Part shown: piece by piece, positions 17,514-26,092 of the stretch | Position numbering within the stretch: position 1 is the first letter of the stretch | How the letters are laid out: every line of letters starts with the position of its first letter | Assembly: GCF_024205705.1 (NCBI RefSeq) | Contig: NZ_CP073115.1 | Span: 1,240,001 to 1,304,000 of the forward strand | Reading direction: 5' to 3' | From: Neisseria subflava | Lineage (GTDB): Bacteria > Pseudomonadota > Gammaproteobacteria > Burkholderiales > Neisseriaceae | Length of the DNA stretch: 64,000 nucleotides | Position numbers and translations under genes: made by a program | The notes under the pieces: generated by a model | What the model saw: only the letters and a program-made list of their open reading frames with translations | Told to the model about the DNA's origin: nothing | Database searches by the model: none

Positions 17514-18890
17514 ATGAAACACATCCACATTATCGGTATCGGCGGCACATTTATGGGCGGCGTAGCGGCTATTGCCAAAGAAGCAGGTTTTAAAGTCAGC
17601 GGTTGCGACGCCAAGATGTATCCGCCGATGAGTACCCAGCTTGAAGCCTTGGGCATTGACGTACACGAAGGCTTTGATGCTGCTCAATTAGACGAATTTA
17701 AAGCCGATATTTACGTTATCGGTAATGTTGCCAAACGCGGCATGGATGTGATTGAAGCCATTTTGAACAAAGGCCTGCCTTATACTTCCGGCCCACAATG
17801 GCTGGCTGAAAACGTATTGCACCGGCACTGGGTACTCGGCGTGGCAGGGACACACGGCAAAACGACCACAGCCTCCATGCTCGCATGGGTCTTGGAATAT
17901 GCCGGACTCGCGCCGGGCTTCCTCATCGGCGGCGTACCGGAAAACTTCAGCGTTTCCGCCCGTCTGCCGCAAACGCCGCGCCAAGACCCTAACTCAAAAT
18001 CCCCATTCTTCGTTATCGAAGCCGACGAATACGATACCGCCTTTTTTGACAAACGCTCCAAATTCGTGCATTACCGTCCGCGTACCGCCGTGTTGAACAA
18101 TTTGGAATTCGACCATGCCGACATCTTCGCCGATTTGGGCGCGATACAGACCCAGTTCCACCACCTCGTACGCACCGTGCCGTCTGAAGGCCTCATTGTC
18201 TGCAACGGCCAGCAGCAAAGCCTGCAAGATACTCTAGACAAAGGCTGCTGGACGCCCGTAGAAAAATTTGGTACCGAACAAGGCTGGCAGGTTGGTACCG
18301 TCCATGCCGACGGCTCGTTCGACGTACGCCATCACGGCGAAACAGTCGGACACGTCGCGTGGGAACTGATGGGCGAACACAACCGCATGAACGCACTCGC
18401 CGTTATCTCTGCCGCACGTCATGCCGGCGTCGATATTCAGACGGTCTGCGAAGCTTTGAGCGCGTTTAAAAACGTCAAACGCCGTATGGAAATCAAAGGT
18501 ACGGTAAACGGCATCACTGTTTACGACGACTTTGCCCACCACCCGACCGCCATCGAAACCACCATCGAAGGCCTGCGCCAACGTGTCGGTAATGCCCGCA
18601 TCCTCGCCGTCCTCGAGCCACGTTCTAACACTATGAAACTCGGCACCATGAAAGCCGCCCTGCCCGCAAGCTTAAACGATGCAAACCAAGTATTCTGCTA
18701 CGCCGGCGGCGTGGACTGGGACGTCGCCGAAGCCCTCGCGCCTTTAGGTGACAAACTGCACGTAGGCAAAGACTTCGATGCCTTTGTTGCCGAAATCGTG
18801 AAAAATGCCGAAGCAGGCGATCATATTTTGGTCATGAGCAACGGCGGTTTCGGCGGAATACACGGAAAGCTGTTAGAAGCCTTGAAATAA
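17514..18890 (+). CDS. mpl: UDP-N-acetylmuramate:L-alanyl-gamma-D-glutamyl-meso-diaminopimelate ligase
   Basis: Peptidoglycan-recycling ligase that joins the reclaimed tripeptide to UDP-MurNAc. Mur-ligase fold in three parts: N-terminal HIIGIGGTFMGGVAAIA nucleotide-binding loop, ATP P-loop GVAGTHGKTTTASML (about residues 106-120), and C-terminal domain with YDDFAHHPTA. The 458-residue length and the GTFMGG loop distinguish it from MurC. It stands alone between glnB and a DUF1287 gene and ends in a DUS-pair terminator. Confidence 0.95.
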   Translation: MKHIHIIGIGGTFMGGVAAIAKEAGFKVSGCDAKMYPPMSTQLEALGIDVHEGFDAAQLDEFKADIYVIGNVAKRGMDVIEAILNKGLPYTSGPQWLAENVLHRHWVLGVAGTHGKTTTASMLAWVLEYAGLAPGFLIGGVPENFSVSARLPQTPRQDPNSKSPFFVIEADEYDTAFFDKRSKFVHYRPRTAVLNNLEFDHADIFADLGAIQTQFHHLVRTVPSEGLIVCNGQQQSLQDTLDKGCWTPVEKFGTEQGWQVGTVHADGSFDVRHHGETVGHVAWELMGEHNRMNALAVISAARHAGVDIQTVCEALSAFKNVKRRMEIKGTVNGITVYDDFAHHPTAIETTIEGLRQRVGNARILAVLEPRSNTMKLGTMKAALPASLNDANQVFCYAGGVDWDVAEALAPLGDKLHVGKDFDAFVAEIVKNAEAGDHILVMSNGGFGGIHGKLLEALK

Positions 18891-18906
18891 GCCTTCTTCA
18901 ATAGCC

Positions 18907-18938
18907 AAGGCCGTCTGAAAAGTTTTCAGACGGCCTTT
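18907..18938 (+). terminator. DUS-pair terminator after mpl
   Basis: AAGGCCGTCTGAAAA (18907-18921), G, TTTTCAGACGGCCTT (18923-18937), then T. Nearly loop-less 15-bp perfect stem. Confidence 0.8.
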
Positions 18939-19113
18939 TATCATGTGCCAATTTTAAATCTATATTTACGAAAAATGTTTTGGTAATACCCAAATAACAC
19001 TCATCTATTATTTGCCCGTACATACTTGCTCAAGACCATTTTCCCATTATGCATTGCCAACCCACCCAAAAATCTGATAATAATGCAGACAACATCTAAG
19101 CCGTGCATATATC

Positions 19114-19767
19114 ATGAAACACAAAATAGCCTTTAAGCCCATAGTTCTTAGTATTGCGCTTTCTATCCTTCTGATTACAACAGTTGTATTTTTTGCCCGC
19201 AATCACAATTCTATCCTAAGTATTAATACCGATTTCCTACAACAAGAAATTACCGAACCCGAAGAACCATCACCGCAAATCGTACAATCTGCGCGCAACC
19301 AAATTGGCAAAACCCTTCGTTACGACCCTGCTTACACCAAGCTCAAATATCCAATGGGCGATGTACCGATGGAAAAAGGCGTTTGCACAGATGTGGTCAT
19401 CCGTGCATTGCGTGAGCAAAATATCGATTTACAAGAGCTTGTTCATCAAGATATGAGTCGGAATTTTTCCGTCTATCCGAAACGCTGGGGTTTGAAACAA
19501 CCTGATACCAATATCGACCACCGCCGCGTCCCTAACCTAATGACTTATTTCACGCGTCAAGGCTGGGCCGTTCAAGATGCAGACTATCAAGCCGGAGATA
19601 TCGTAACTTGGGAACTAAAAGGCAACCGTCCCCATATCGGCATTGTCTCTGACCGCAAAATCGGCGACAGACCCCTGATTATCCATAATATCGGTTCGGG
19701 AACCCGTGAAGACGATGTCCTCTATCGCTACACCATCACCGGACATTTCAGACTTCCCGTTCAATAA
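19114..19767 (+). CDS. DUF1287 domain-containing exported protein
   Basis: A 217-residue protein with one hydrophobic N-terminal segment (about residues 8-28), either a signal peptide or an anchor, placing the rest in the periplasm. The remainder matches the DUF1287 (YijF-like) pattern: YPMGDVPMEKGVCTDVVIRA, HRRVPNLMTYF, GDIVTWEL and HIGIVSD. The conserved Cys, His and Asp recall NlpC/P60-type peptidases, so a cell-wall amidase or peptidase role is possible but unproven. It follows mpl, a peptidoglycan-recycling gene, but the mpl terminator separates them. Confidence 0.8.
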   Translation: MKHKIAFKPIVLSIALSILLITTVVFFARNHNSILSINTDFLQQEITEPEEPSPQIVQSARNQIGKTLRYDPAYTKLKYPMGDVPMEKGVCTDVVIRALREQNIDLQELVHQDMSRNFSVYPKRWGLKQPDTNIDHRRVPNLMTYFTRQGWAVQDADYQAGDIVTWELKGNRPHIGIVSDRKIGDRPLIIHNIGSGTREDDVLYRYTITGHFRLPVQ

Positions 19768-19824
19768 ATCTTAGTGCTAAGTCCTAGATACCTAGTTTTG
19801 AATCTGAAAAGCCATAGAGCAATA

Positions 19825-19861
19825 AAAAAGGCCGTCTGAAAAGTTTTCAGACGGCCTTTTT
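19825..19861 (+). terminator. DUS-pair terminator after the DUF1287 gene
   Basis: An 18-bp perfect stem, AAAAAGGCCGTCTGAAAA (19825-19842) and TTTTCAGACGGCCTTTTT (19844-19861), with a single-base loop. It lies between convergent genes and could serve both. Confidence 0.85.
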
Positions 19862-19945
19862 GTTATGAAATAATGGGATGGGGAAAACCGATATTTTCGG
19901 CGAATCAAGTTTGGCTATAAACCAAGCCGGATTTGCCGTTTGCCT

Positions 19946-22876
19946 TTATTTGGATTTTTTGGGCGGCTTGGTGTTTTCGCTTTCTATTGCCTTTCGGTAT
20001 AGATCAAACAGGAAGGCAACGCGTTCTGCCTCGTCGTCGGTGTTTTTGCCTTTTTTGTAGCCGTAAGCTTTATCGACGGCTTTGTCGAGGGCGGCGTGTG
20101 CTTTGACGAGGTCGGGATAGCCTGCGTCGGGCGCATAAAGTTCGGCGAGCGTAGGGGGAGGCAGATCGTCAGCAAGCGCATCGGCGCGATATTTCTCGCG
20201 AATGTCGAAGATGGCTTGGGCGGCAGCTTCGATGGCAGAACGGAGGGGATTGTTTTCAGACGGCCTTGGCGTTTCGCCTTTTTTGCCCGAAGCTTCCTGA
20301 CAGGCAGTTTCGTCATCGTCGGGTTTACAGCAGCTTTCTGGGAAGGGAAAGTTGTTGTACACGACGGTATTAGAGTAGCGGTAACGACTTTCCAGGCGGC
20401 CTGCAACGGTACGCATAAAGGCATTGTGCATGGTTGAGCAGAGGATGCCGAAGTGGTAGAGGGTGGCGTTTGGAAGCATAAACGATGAATCGCTGATGAT
20501 GATTTGATGCGACAGATAACCGATGGGGACGAAACGGCGGCTTTCAGAAGATACGCGTGGAATAATCAGAAAATTGCCGTCTGAAGGCTGGCGGATTTCG
20601 TCGAAGAGCCACGAGGTAGCCGCTTTTTTCTGCGTGGCGGCTTTTCTGCTGGCTTCGCGCATGGCTTTGACCGCCAGAATACGGGCTTGGACTTTGGGCA
20701 TCTGTTTCAGGTCGTGATTGCGTTTGACGTCGGATACGCCGTGAAACCACAGGCACCAACGGGTTTTGCCGTTGATAAATTCCTCGGCGCCGATAAAGGG
20801 GCGGATGTATTGTTCCGCTAATGGTTCGGCGGCAATCAAAGCTTCTTTTTCATCAGTGGAAAGGATAAGGTTGCCACCGTCGGTCGGTTGATTGCCTTTG
20901 CACATTTCATTTTCCCTGCTGATTTGGGTTTTGCGCTTGGTAATAATCAAATCGGGCGCATCAATCAGATAAGGATTGATGTTGGCTACGGCGTGTTTTT
21001 GGGGTTCGCCTTTGATGTCGGGATAGTCGTAGAGGTATTTGGGCAGAGCGGAATTTTCTGAAGCGTTTGCGCCACAGTTTTCAGACGGCATTTGCGGCTT
21101 TTGGCGGAAGCCGACGATGATGCAATGGACGGCGGCTTTGCCTGCGGCTTGGCTCGTCCATTGGAAGGTACGGTGGGCAAAGTTGATTTCGATGCCTTGG
21201 TTCAAAAGGCTGCCCCAAAGGATTTCGACCTGCTGGCCTTGGCAGATGGAATTGGTGGAAACGAATGCCGTCTGAACTTGGGGATTCTGCGCCATGATGC
21301 CGGCAGCTTTGACATACCAGTTGCAGACGTAATCCAACAGGCCGTAGCCTTTGATATTGCCGCAGATGCTTTCGAGGTCGTTTTTCTGCTCTTTGGTTTG
21401 GTAAGTCGAGCCGATAAAGGGCGGATTGCCGAAGATGTAGTCCGCCGCCTGCCAAGGTGTGCGAAGGCTGTTGGCGTGGATGACTTCGGCGGCATCTTCG
21501 AGCGGCAGCGTATGGCAGGCGACTTCGCCGTCGAAGCGGATTTGCGTGCGGATGTTGCATTGGTGGTTTTTGAGCCACATGGCGGTACGGGCGATAAGGA
21601 CGGCGAATTCGTCTATTTCGATGCCGTGGAATTGTTTCAGACGGCATTGGACGGACGGGCTGTCGAATAAGCCGCCTGCTTTGTCTTTGAGGGCTTCGGC
21701 GATGATGTCGTCTTCAAGGGCGCGGATGCGATCGTAGGCAACGATAAGGAAATTGCCGCAGCCGCAGGCCGGGTCGAGGAATTGCAGGTTTTGGATTTTT
21801 TGGTAGAAGGCGGCGAGTTTTTTGGCTTTGTCGCGTTTGAGGGCTTTGACGGCTTCAAATTCGGCGCGCAGGTTTTCTAAAAAAAGGCCGTTGATGACTT
21901 TGTCGATGTTGGCGGCTTCGGTGTAGTGTGCGCCTGCTTCGCGCCGCTCTTGCGCGTCCATGACGGATTGGAAGAGTGTGCCGAAGATTTCTGGACTGAT
22001 GTTGCGCCAATCGAAATTGCCGCAGTCGATTAAGGCGCGGTGCTGCTTGGCAGTGAAGTCGAAAGTGCGCAGGCGTTCTTTGAAAAGGCCGCCGTTGACG
22101 TATTCAAAACCTTTAAATTTTTCGCTTTGGGTCTTGCTGCGCTTTTGGTCGGGTGTGTTGAGGAATTCAAAGAGTTGATTGAGCTTGTCGCCGAGCGTAT
22201 CGGCCTCTTTGCAGCTTTCTAAAAAGTCTTGAAAGAGGTAGTTGCGCTGGAAAACGGCGCTGTCGTCGGCAAAAAAGAGGAAAAGCAGGCGCGTGATGAA
22301 GAGCCTGAGTTCGTGTTCTTCGTAAATGCCCTCTTCCTGCAAGGCATCGTGCAGTCTGCCAATGGCCGTCGCCGCTTGAATGTTGGCCTCTTCTTGAATT
22401 TGGCGGACTTTGGCTTCGATGCCGAACATAAAGTCAAAAACGCCGCGCGTAATGTATTCGGGCAATGCTTCCAACGGGAATTGCCATTGGTTTTCCGCGC
22501 TTTCTTGAGGCTCGCGACGATAAAGGTGGAAATGGGCAAAATCGCTGACGGCGTAATATTCAGGTAAGGCAGACGGCTTGGTGCGCTCGATTTCCTGCAA
22601 ATAACGCTCCGCCTGTTCTTTGGCTTTGGCTAGGTTTTTGTTGGCGGATTTGTGTTCTGCCAAGAAGATGCCTTCCCAAAAGACATCGACAAATTGGGTG
22701 TTGTTGCTCGGGTCTTTAACGGCATATTCGAAGTGGACGACGTTTTTGCGGTCAATGCCGAAAATCGCAAAAAATTCATTCCAAAAAGTGTCTTTTTCAC
22801 GGCGTTCATCGGTTTGGTTTTTATAGTGGTCGGCGAAATTTTGTGCAGCGCTTTGGAGTTGGAGCAAGGTTTTCAT
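19946..22876 (-). CDS. MmeI-family type IIG restriction-methylation enzyme
   Basis: A 976-residue single polypeptide expected to cleave DNA and to methylate adenine in one strand of its site. N-terminal nuclease: Asp64, nine residues, Glu74-His-Lys76 (within VDVFWEGIFLAEHKSANK), the D-X9-EXK arrangement of MmeI. A helical spacer follows, then SAM motif FLDPACGCGNFLIVAYDRI (about residues 350) and amino-methylase motif IV FGNPPFIGS. The C-terminal third should hold the target-recognition domain. NmeAIII, a characterised MmeI relative from N. meningitidis, is the obvious comparison; specificity here cannot be read by eye. No clear Shine-Dalgarno before the ATG. Several DUS copies, three of AT type, lie inside the gene. 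Confidence 0.85.
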   Translation of the reverse strand: MKTLLQLQSAAQNFADHYKNQTDERREKDTFWNEFFAIFGIDRKNVVHFEYAVKDPSNNTQFVDVFWEGIFLAEHKSANKNLAKAKEQAERYLQEIERTKPSALPEYYAVSDFAHFHLYRREPQESAENQWQFPLEALPEYITRGVFDFMFGIEAKVRQIQEEANIQAATAIGRLHDALQEEGIYEEHELRLFITRLLFLFFADDSAVFQRNYLFQDFLESCKEADTLGDKLNQLFEFLNTPDQKRSKTQSEKFKGFEYVNGGLFKERLRTFDFTAKQHRALIDCGNFDWRNISPEIFGTLFQSVMDAQERREAGAHYTEAANIDKVINGLFLENLRAEFEAVKALKRDKAKKLAAFYQKIQNLQFLDPACGCGNFLIVAYDRIRALEDDIIAEALKDKAGGLFDSPSVQCRLKQFHGIEIDEFAVLIARTAMWLKNHQCNIRTQIRFDGEVACHTLPLEDAAEVIHANSLRTPWQAADYIFGNPPFIGSTYQTKEQKNDLESICGNIKGYGLLDYVCNWYVKAAGIMAQNPQVQTAFVSTNSICQGQQVEILWGSLLNQGIEINFAHRTFQWTSQAAGKAAVHCIIVGFRQKPQMPSENCGANASENSALPKYLYDYPDIKGEPQKHAVANINPYLIDAPDLIITKRKTQISRENEMCKGNQPTDGGNLILSTDEKEALIAAEPLAEQYIRPFIGAEEFINGKTRWCLWFHGVSDVKRNHDLKQMPKVQARILAVKAMREASRKAATQKKAATSWLFDEIRQPSDGNFLIIPRVSSESRRFVPIGYLSHQIIISDSSFMLPNATLYHFGILCSTMHNAFMRTVAGRLESRYRYSNTVVYNNFPFPESCCKPDDDETACQEASGKKGETPRPSENNPLRSAIEAAAQAIFDIREKYRADALADDLPPPTLAELYAPDAGYPDLVKAHAALDKAVDKAYGYKKGKNTDDEAERVAFLFDLYRKAIESENTKPPKKSK

Positions 22877-22938
22877 GACTTTATGGAATGAATGTATTGT
22901 GTAAATGGATGGGGCGTTATTATAACGGTTTGCGTTAA

Positions 22939-22973
22939 AAAGGTCGTCTGAAACCTCTTTTCAGACGACCTTT
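22939..22973. terminator. Inverted pair of AGGTCGTCTGAA-type DUS
   Basis: AAAGGTCGTCTGAAA (22939-22953) and TTTCAGACGACCTTT (22959-22973) form a 15-bp perfect stem with a five-base loop. It lies just past the feo operon on the minus strand and so likely ends it. This variant DUS is that described for the N. mucosa/sicca dialect. Confidence 0.75.
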
Positions 22974-22994
22974 ATTCTTTCTGGTTATCAATAT

Positions 22995-23123
22995 TTAACC
23001 GCAACCACCACATTTGCCACAGCCGCTGCTGCAGTCGCGTTTTTTCGGTTTGAACACGAATTTTCGCAAGAGGAAGAATACGCAGGCGAGCATAATCAAG
23101 CCGACGATAATATATTGAGTCAT
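22995..23123 (-). CDS. FeoB-associated Cys-rich membrane protein
   Basis: A 42-residue protein: MTQYIIVGLIMLACVFFLLR forms one transmembrane helix, a basic stretch (KFVFKPKKRDC) follows, then a Cys/Gly tail with five cysteines counting that of KRDC, in a C-x3-C-x2-C-x2-C spacing. Its ATG overlaps the feoB stop as ATGA, implying translational coupling. Small Cys-rich membrane proteins behind feoB are a known family, sometimes placed in the FeoC position, and may bind iron or an Fe-S cluster beside the transporter; that role is inference. Confidence 0.85.
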   Translation of the reverse strand: MTQYIIVGLIMLACVFFLLRKFVFKPKKRDCSSGCGKCGGCG

Positions 23124-24991
23124 GACGATAATATCCTTGAAGAAATTTGGTAAACCACGAATGCGGCAAAATAAGCCATCAGGAACAAATAGCCTGTAAT
23201 CATAAGCATATTTTTCGTGGATTTGGTTTCGCGTTTAATTACGGCCAAAGTCGCGGCACACATCGGAGCATACACATACCAAGCCAAGAAGGCAAAGGCA
23301 GTCGGCAGGCCCCAGTTGTTGTGTATAATAGGAATCAAAGCGTTTTGTACTGCATCTTCAGACGACGCGCTGACGGCATAAACGGTACCCAATGCGGCAA
23401 CGACTACTTCGCGCGCGGCAATACCCGGAATCATGGCGATACACATTTCCCAAGTAAAGCCTAAAGGTGCAAAAAACGGCTGAATAGCATGACCAAGCGT
23501 ACCTGCCAAGCTGTAATCGATGGCGGCACCGGTTGCGCCTTCAGGCGGTTGCGGCCAGCTTACCAAGCCCCACAGAACCACGGCCAACGCAAAAATGATG
23601 GTACCCGCGCGTTTCAGGAAGGCTTTTACCCTATCCCACAAGCTGGTCATGATGTGTTTGAAGTTAGGCGTACGGAAAGTCGGCAATTCCATCAAAAGCG
23701 GGAATTGTTGCACATTGCCTTTCATCCGCGCCAAGCGTTTCATGATATACGCTGCCAATGCGGCCGACAGAATGCCTACGATATAAAGAATAAACAATGT
23801 CAGGCCTTGCAGGTTGAAAATCCCACCCACTGTACGGTCAGGAATAACAGCGGCGATAATCAGCGCATACACCGGCAAACGTGCGGAACAAGTCAGCAAC
23901 GGCGCAACCGCGATGGTAACAAGGCGTTCGCGCGGGTCGTTAATGGTTCGCGCCGACATCACGGCAGGAACGGCACAGGCAAAGCTGGACAAAAGGGGAA
24001 TAAACGAACGGCCGGACAAACCGCTTTTTGCCATGATGTTATCCAACAGGAAGGCTGCACGCGGCAGATAGCCCGAGTCTTCCAAAAGCAGGATAAAGGC
24101 AAACAAAATCGTAATCTGCGGCAGGAACACCAACACGCTACCCAAACCGGCAATGACGCCGTTGACGAGCAAGTCGCTGAGGATGCCCGGCTCCATGTTG
24201 GCGCCTATCCATTCGCCCAGCGCGGTAAAGCCGCCTTCGATGGCGTCCATAATCGGCGCCGCCCATGTGTAAACCGCTTGGAACACCATAAACAGGATGA
24301 CCAGCAGCATAATCATGCCCCAGACGGGGTGCAGCACGATGTCGTCGAGTTTTTTGTGCCATGCGGGCAGCGTCATCTGGGTGCGTACCACTTGTGCCAA
24401 AATCGATTCGACTTCTTGATAAAGTTTGTCGCTATCCAGCGCATCGAGCGTGCGTTCGGCAGAGGTGGGGTTTGCGGGGAAAGAGCGTTTGCGCGGCAGC
24501 TTCGCCACGGCTTCGCGTACAGCCTGTACGCCCGACGCGCTCACTGCAACTGTTTCCAAAACAGGTGCATCCAACAACTCGCTCAGTTTGGCCGCGTCGA
24601 TATTCAAGCCCCTTTTGCGGGCCACGTCGCTCAAATTCAGCGACACCACCATAGGCAGTCCCAGCGTTTTCAGTTCCAAAATCATGCGCAGGGTCATACG
24701 CAGGTTGGTCGCGTCGGCAACGGCAATAATGGCATCGGGCGGAATGCCCATCTTGCCTACCATTACATCTTTCGCCACCGCTTCGTCTGGGCTGGTCGTG
24801 CGTAGGCTGTATGTGCCCGGCAGGTCGATAATGCGGACGGCCTCGTCGTCGAGGAAGGCGCCCTCGCGCTTATCGACAGTTACGCCCGGATAATTGGCAA
24901 CCTTGGCATGTGAGCCGGTCAAACCGTTGAACAAAACGGTTTTGCCGCAGTTTGGCGCGCCAATCAAGGCAAAATAGCTTAGTTCCATCAT
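23120..24991 (-). CDS. feoB: Ferrous iron transport protein B
   Basis: Inner-membrane Fe(II) transporter with a GTP-binding domain. G motifs: G1 GAPNCGKT (about residues 11-18), G3 DLPGTYSL (about 56-63), and an N-x-x-D-type G4 SLNLSD. Two Gate domains with eight or so hydrophobic helices follow (for example PLLTCSARLPVYALI and MIPGIAAREVVVAALG). At 623 residues it is a short FeoB compared with about 770 in E. coli. Two adjacent ATGs (24991 and 24988) are possible; AAGGAAAA lies right in front, so the second may be used. It follows feoA by 24 bases. Confidence 0.96.
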   Translation of the reverse strand: MMELSYFALIGAPNCGKTVLFNGLTGSHAKVANYPGVTVDKREGAFLDDEAVRIIDLPGTYSLRTTSPDEAVAKDVMVGKMGIPPDAIIAVADATNLRMTLRMILELKTLGLPMVVSLNLSDVARKRGLNIDAAKLSELLDAPVLETVAVSASGVQAVREAVAKLPRKRSFPANPTSAERTLDALDSDKLYQEVESILAQVVRTQMTLPAWHKKLDDIVLHPVWGMIMLLVILFMVFQAVYTWAAPIMDAIEGGFTALGEWIGANMEPGILSDLLVNGVIAGLGSVLVFLPQITILFAFILLLEDSGYLPRAAFLLDNIMAKSGLSGRSFIPLLSSFACAVPAVMSARTINDPRERLVTIAVAPLLTCSARLPVYALIIAAVIPDRTVGGIFNLQGLTLFILYIVGILSAALAAYIMKRLARMKGNVQQFPLLMELPTFRTPNFKHIMTSLWDRVKAFLKRAGTIIFALAVVLWGLVSWPQPPEGATGAAIDYSLAGTLGHAIQPFFAPLGFTWEMCIAMIPGIAAREVVVAALGTVYAVSASSEDAVQNALIPIIHNNWGLPTAFAFLAWYVYAPMCAATLAVIKRETKSTKNMLMITGYLFLMAYFAAFVVYQISSRILSS

Positions 24992-25015
24992 TTTTCCTTA
25001 TTCTTTCAGACGGCC

Positions 25016-25285
25016 TTAAACGGCCTCAACGATACGACACATAATCTTCCCGGCCTCTTCCAAACGCAGGGAAAATTGAGATTGGTTACCCAAACGTACC
25101 GCAAACGGGCCTCTCCCAAAACCACCCACGGCAATCACTTGCAACGGCATTCCGCTGGAAAAACCCAAATCTGCAAGGCGACGGGTTACCAAGGTATCCA
25201 AATCACCAAAAACAGGATTGGAAACGATGGAATCAATATGTACGACTGCGCCTTTTTTAAGGCGCGACAAAGGAATGGTAGACAT
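25016..25285 (-). CDS. feoA: Ferrous iron transport protein A
   Basis: An 89-residue SH3-like cytoplasmic protein that supports FeoB. Recognisable from PLSRLKKGAVVHIDSI at the start, RRLADLGFSSGMPLQVI in the middle and the basic loop GPFAVRLGNQSQFSLRLEEA. First gene of feoA-feoB-small Cys-rich protein, all on the minus strand. Its 5' region holds a promoter about 150 bases upstream with a partly Fur-like sequence over the -10. Confidence 0.94.
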   Translation of the reverse strand: MSTIPLSRLKKGAVVHIDSIVSNPVFGDLDTLVTRRLADLGFSSGMPLQVIAVGGFGRGPFAVRLGNQSQFSLRLEEAGKIMCRIVEAV

Positions 25286-25442
25286 AAGCCTCTCTTTTCA
25301 TTTGTTTTTAAAAATCAGATTATTAGAAATGTGAGAAGTGCTGACGAATGTGTGGCACATTTGAAAGGTTGGTTATGAGTGGCTATTCGCTACTTCTTTC
25401 AATAAGTGCGGTTTGTTTTGAATACTGTTATTGTTTCCCTTA

Positions 25443-25471
25443 ATGATAAGGTATATAAATATAAAAATCAA
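25443..25471 (-). promoter_or_regulatory. Putative feoA promoter with partial Fur-like box
   Basis: Minus strand: -35 TTGATT (25471-25466), 17-base spacer, -10 TATCAT (25448-25443). The sequence around the -10, CCTTATCATTAAGG, shares ATCATTA with the Fur consensus. The leader to feoA would be about 150 bases. Fur control is suggested by function but the box match is weak. Confidence 0.45.
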
Positions 25472-25488
25472 ATGTAACAAGATAAACT

Positions 25489-25531
25489 AAAAAGGCTAAA
25501 ATCCTTTTATCATTAGGATTTCAGCCTTTTT
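25489..25531. terminator. Hairpin with A and T flanks
   Basis: AAAAAGGCTAAAATCC and GGATTTCAGCCTTTTT pair with one mismatch around TTTTATCATTA. It looks like a bidirectional terminator but neither neighbour needs one here after the DUS pair; it may stop read-through from hupB into feoA. Confidence 0.6.
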
Positions 25532-25584
25532 ATGCACTCAACAAACTAAAGGCCGTCTGAAAGGTTTCAGACGGCCTTCAAAAT

Positions 25585-25610
25585 AAAAAACCGAATCAAA
25601 TCGGTTTTTT
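25585..25610 (-). terminator. Terminator after hupB
   Basis: AAAAAACCGA and TCGGTTTTTT are perfect 10-bp arms with loop ATCAAA, 26 bases past the hupB stop. An AG-DUS pair directly beyond it provides a second stem. Confidence 0.8.
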
Positions 25611-25636
25611 ATTCCCATTCAGGGAAAGACTCTAAA

Positions 25637-25906
25637 TTACAGAGCGTCTTTCAATGCTTTACCGGCACGGAATTTAGGAGTTTTAGCAGCAGCAATAGTC
25701 AAAGGCTCGCCAGTTTTTGGGTTGCGGCCTTGACGTTCGGCGCGTTCGCCGACGTAGAAAGTACCGAAACCGACCAGAGTAACAGTGTCGCCGCTTTTCA
25801 ATGCGTTGGTTACGGCATTAGTAGTAGCATCCAAAGCTTTTTGCGCAGCAGATTTGGAAATGCCGGCTTCTTGAGCAATTGCTTCGATCAATTCAGACTT
25901 GTTCAC
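25637..25906 (-). CDS. hupB: DNA-binding protein HU-beta
   Basis: An 89-residue nucleoid protein that bends DNA without strong sequence preference. Typical HU sequence: N-terminal helices from MNKSELIEAIAQEAGISKSA, the GFGTF turn, and the beta arm GERAERQGRNPKTGEPLTI with the intercalating proline. The start codon is GTG (25906), preceded by AAGGGA; no ATG is available at the family start. It has its own promoter and two terminators, so it is monocistronic. Confidence 0.96.
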   Translation of the reverse strand: MNKSELIEAIAQEAGISKSAAQKALDATTNAVTNALKSGDTVTLVGFGTFYVGERAERQGRNPKTGEPLTIAAAKTPKFRAGKALKDAL

Positions 25907-25986
25907 AATTAGTCCCTTCCTATCGTATAAAGATGATGAAATGCCCGAATACTCGGGGCTTGAGCGCTTTCAAAGCACATACGCAC

Positions 25987-26016
25987 TTTATAGCAATTCT
26001 GAAATTATCATGTCAA
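25987..26016 (-). promoter_or_regulatory. hupB promoter
   Basis: Minus strand: perfect -35 TTGACA (26016-26011), 18-base spacer, -10 TATAAA (25992-25987) preceded by TGC. The implied leader is about 75 bases and contains a GCCCCGAGTATTCGGGC stem-loop near 25952-25968. Confidence 0.65.
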
Positions 26017-26092
26017 GTAAAAAATGTGGAATTGCCCTATTTTTGGGGCATTCAGGGCAAAACCACATTTTTTGCAACATCAGACGGCCAAC

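Larger units (their letters stand above)
25286..25636. other. Gap between feoA and hupB with promoter and terminators
   Basis: Holds the feoA leader and promoter (25286-25471), a free-standing hairpin AAAAAGGCT/AGCCTTTTT type (25489-25531), an AG-DUS pair (25549-25578) and the hupB terminator (25585-25610). No open frame of interest. Confidence 0.6.

Noticed and set aside
22972..23169. 65-codon minus-strand frame over the end of feoB
   Set aside because: It is out of frame with both feoB and the 42-residue Cys-rich protein, which explain the region better.
25611..25627. ATTCCCATTCAGGGAA as a dRS3 neisserial repeat
   Set aside because: The gap between ATTCCC and GGGAA is too short for dRS3; no other dRS3 or Correia element was seen in the window.
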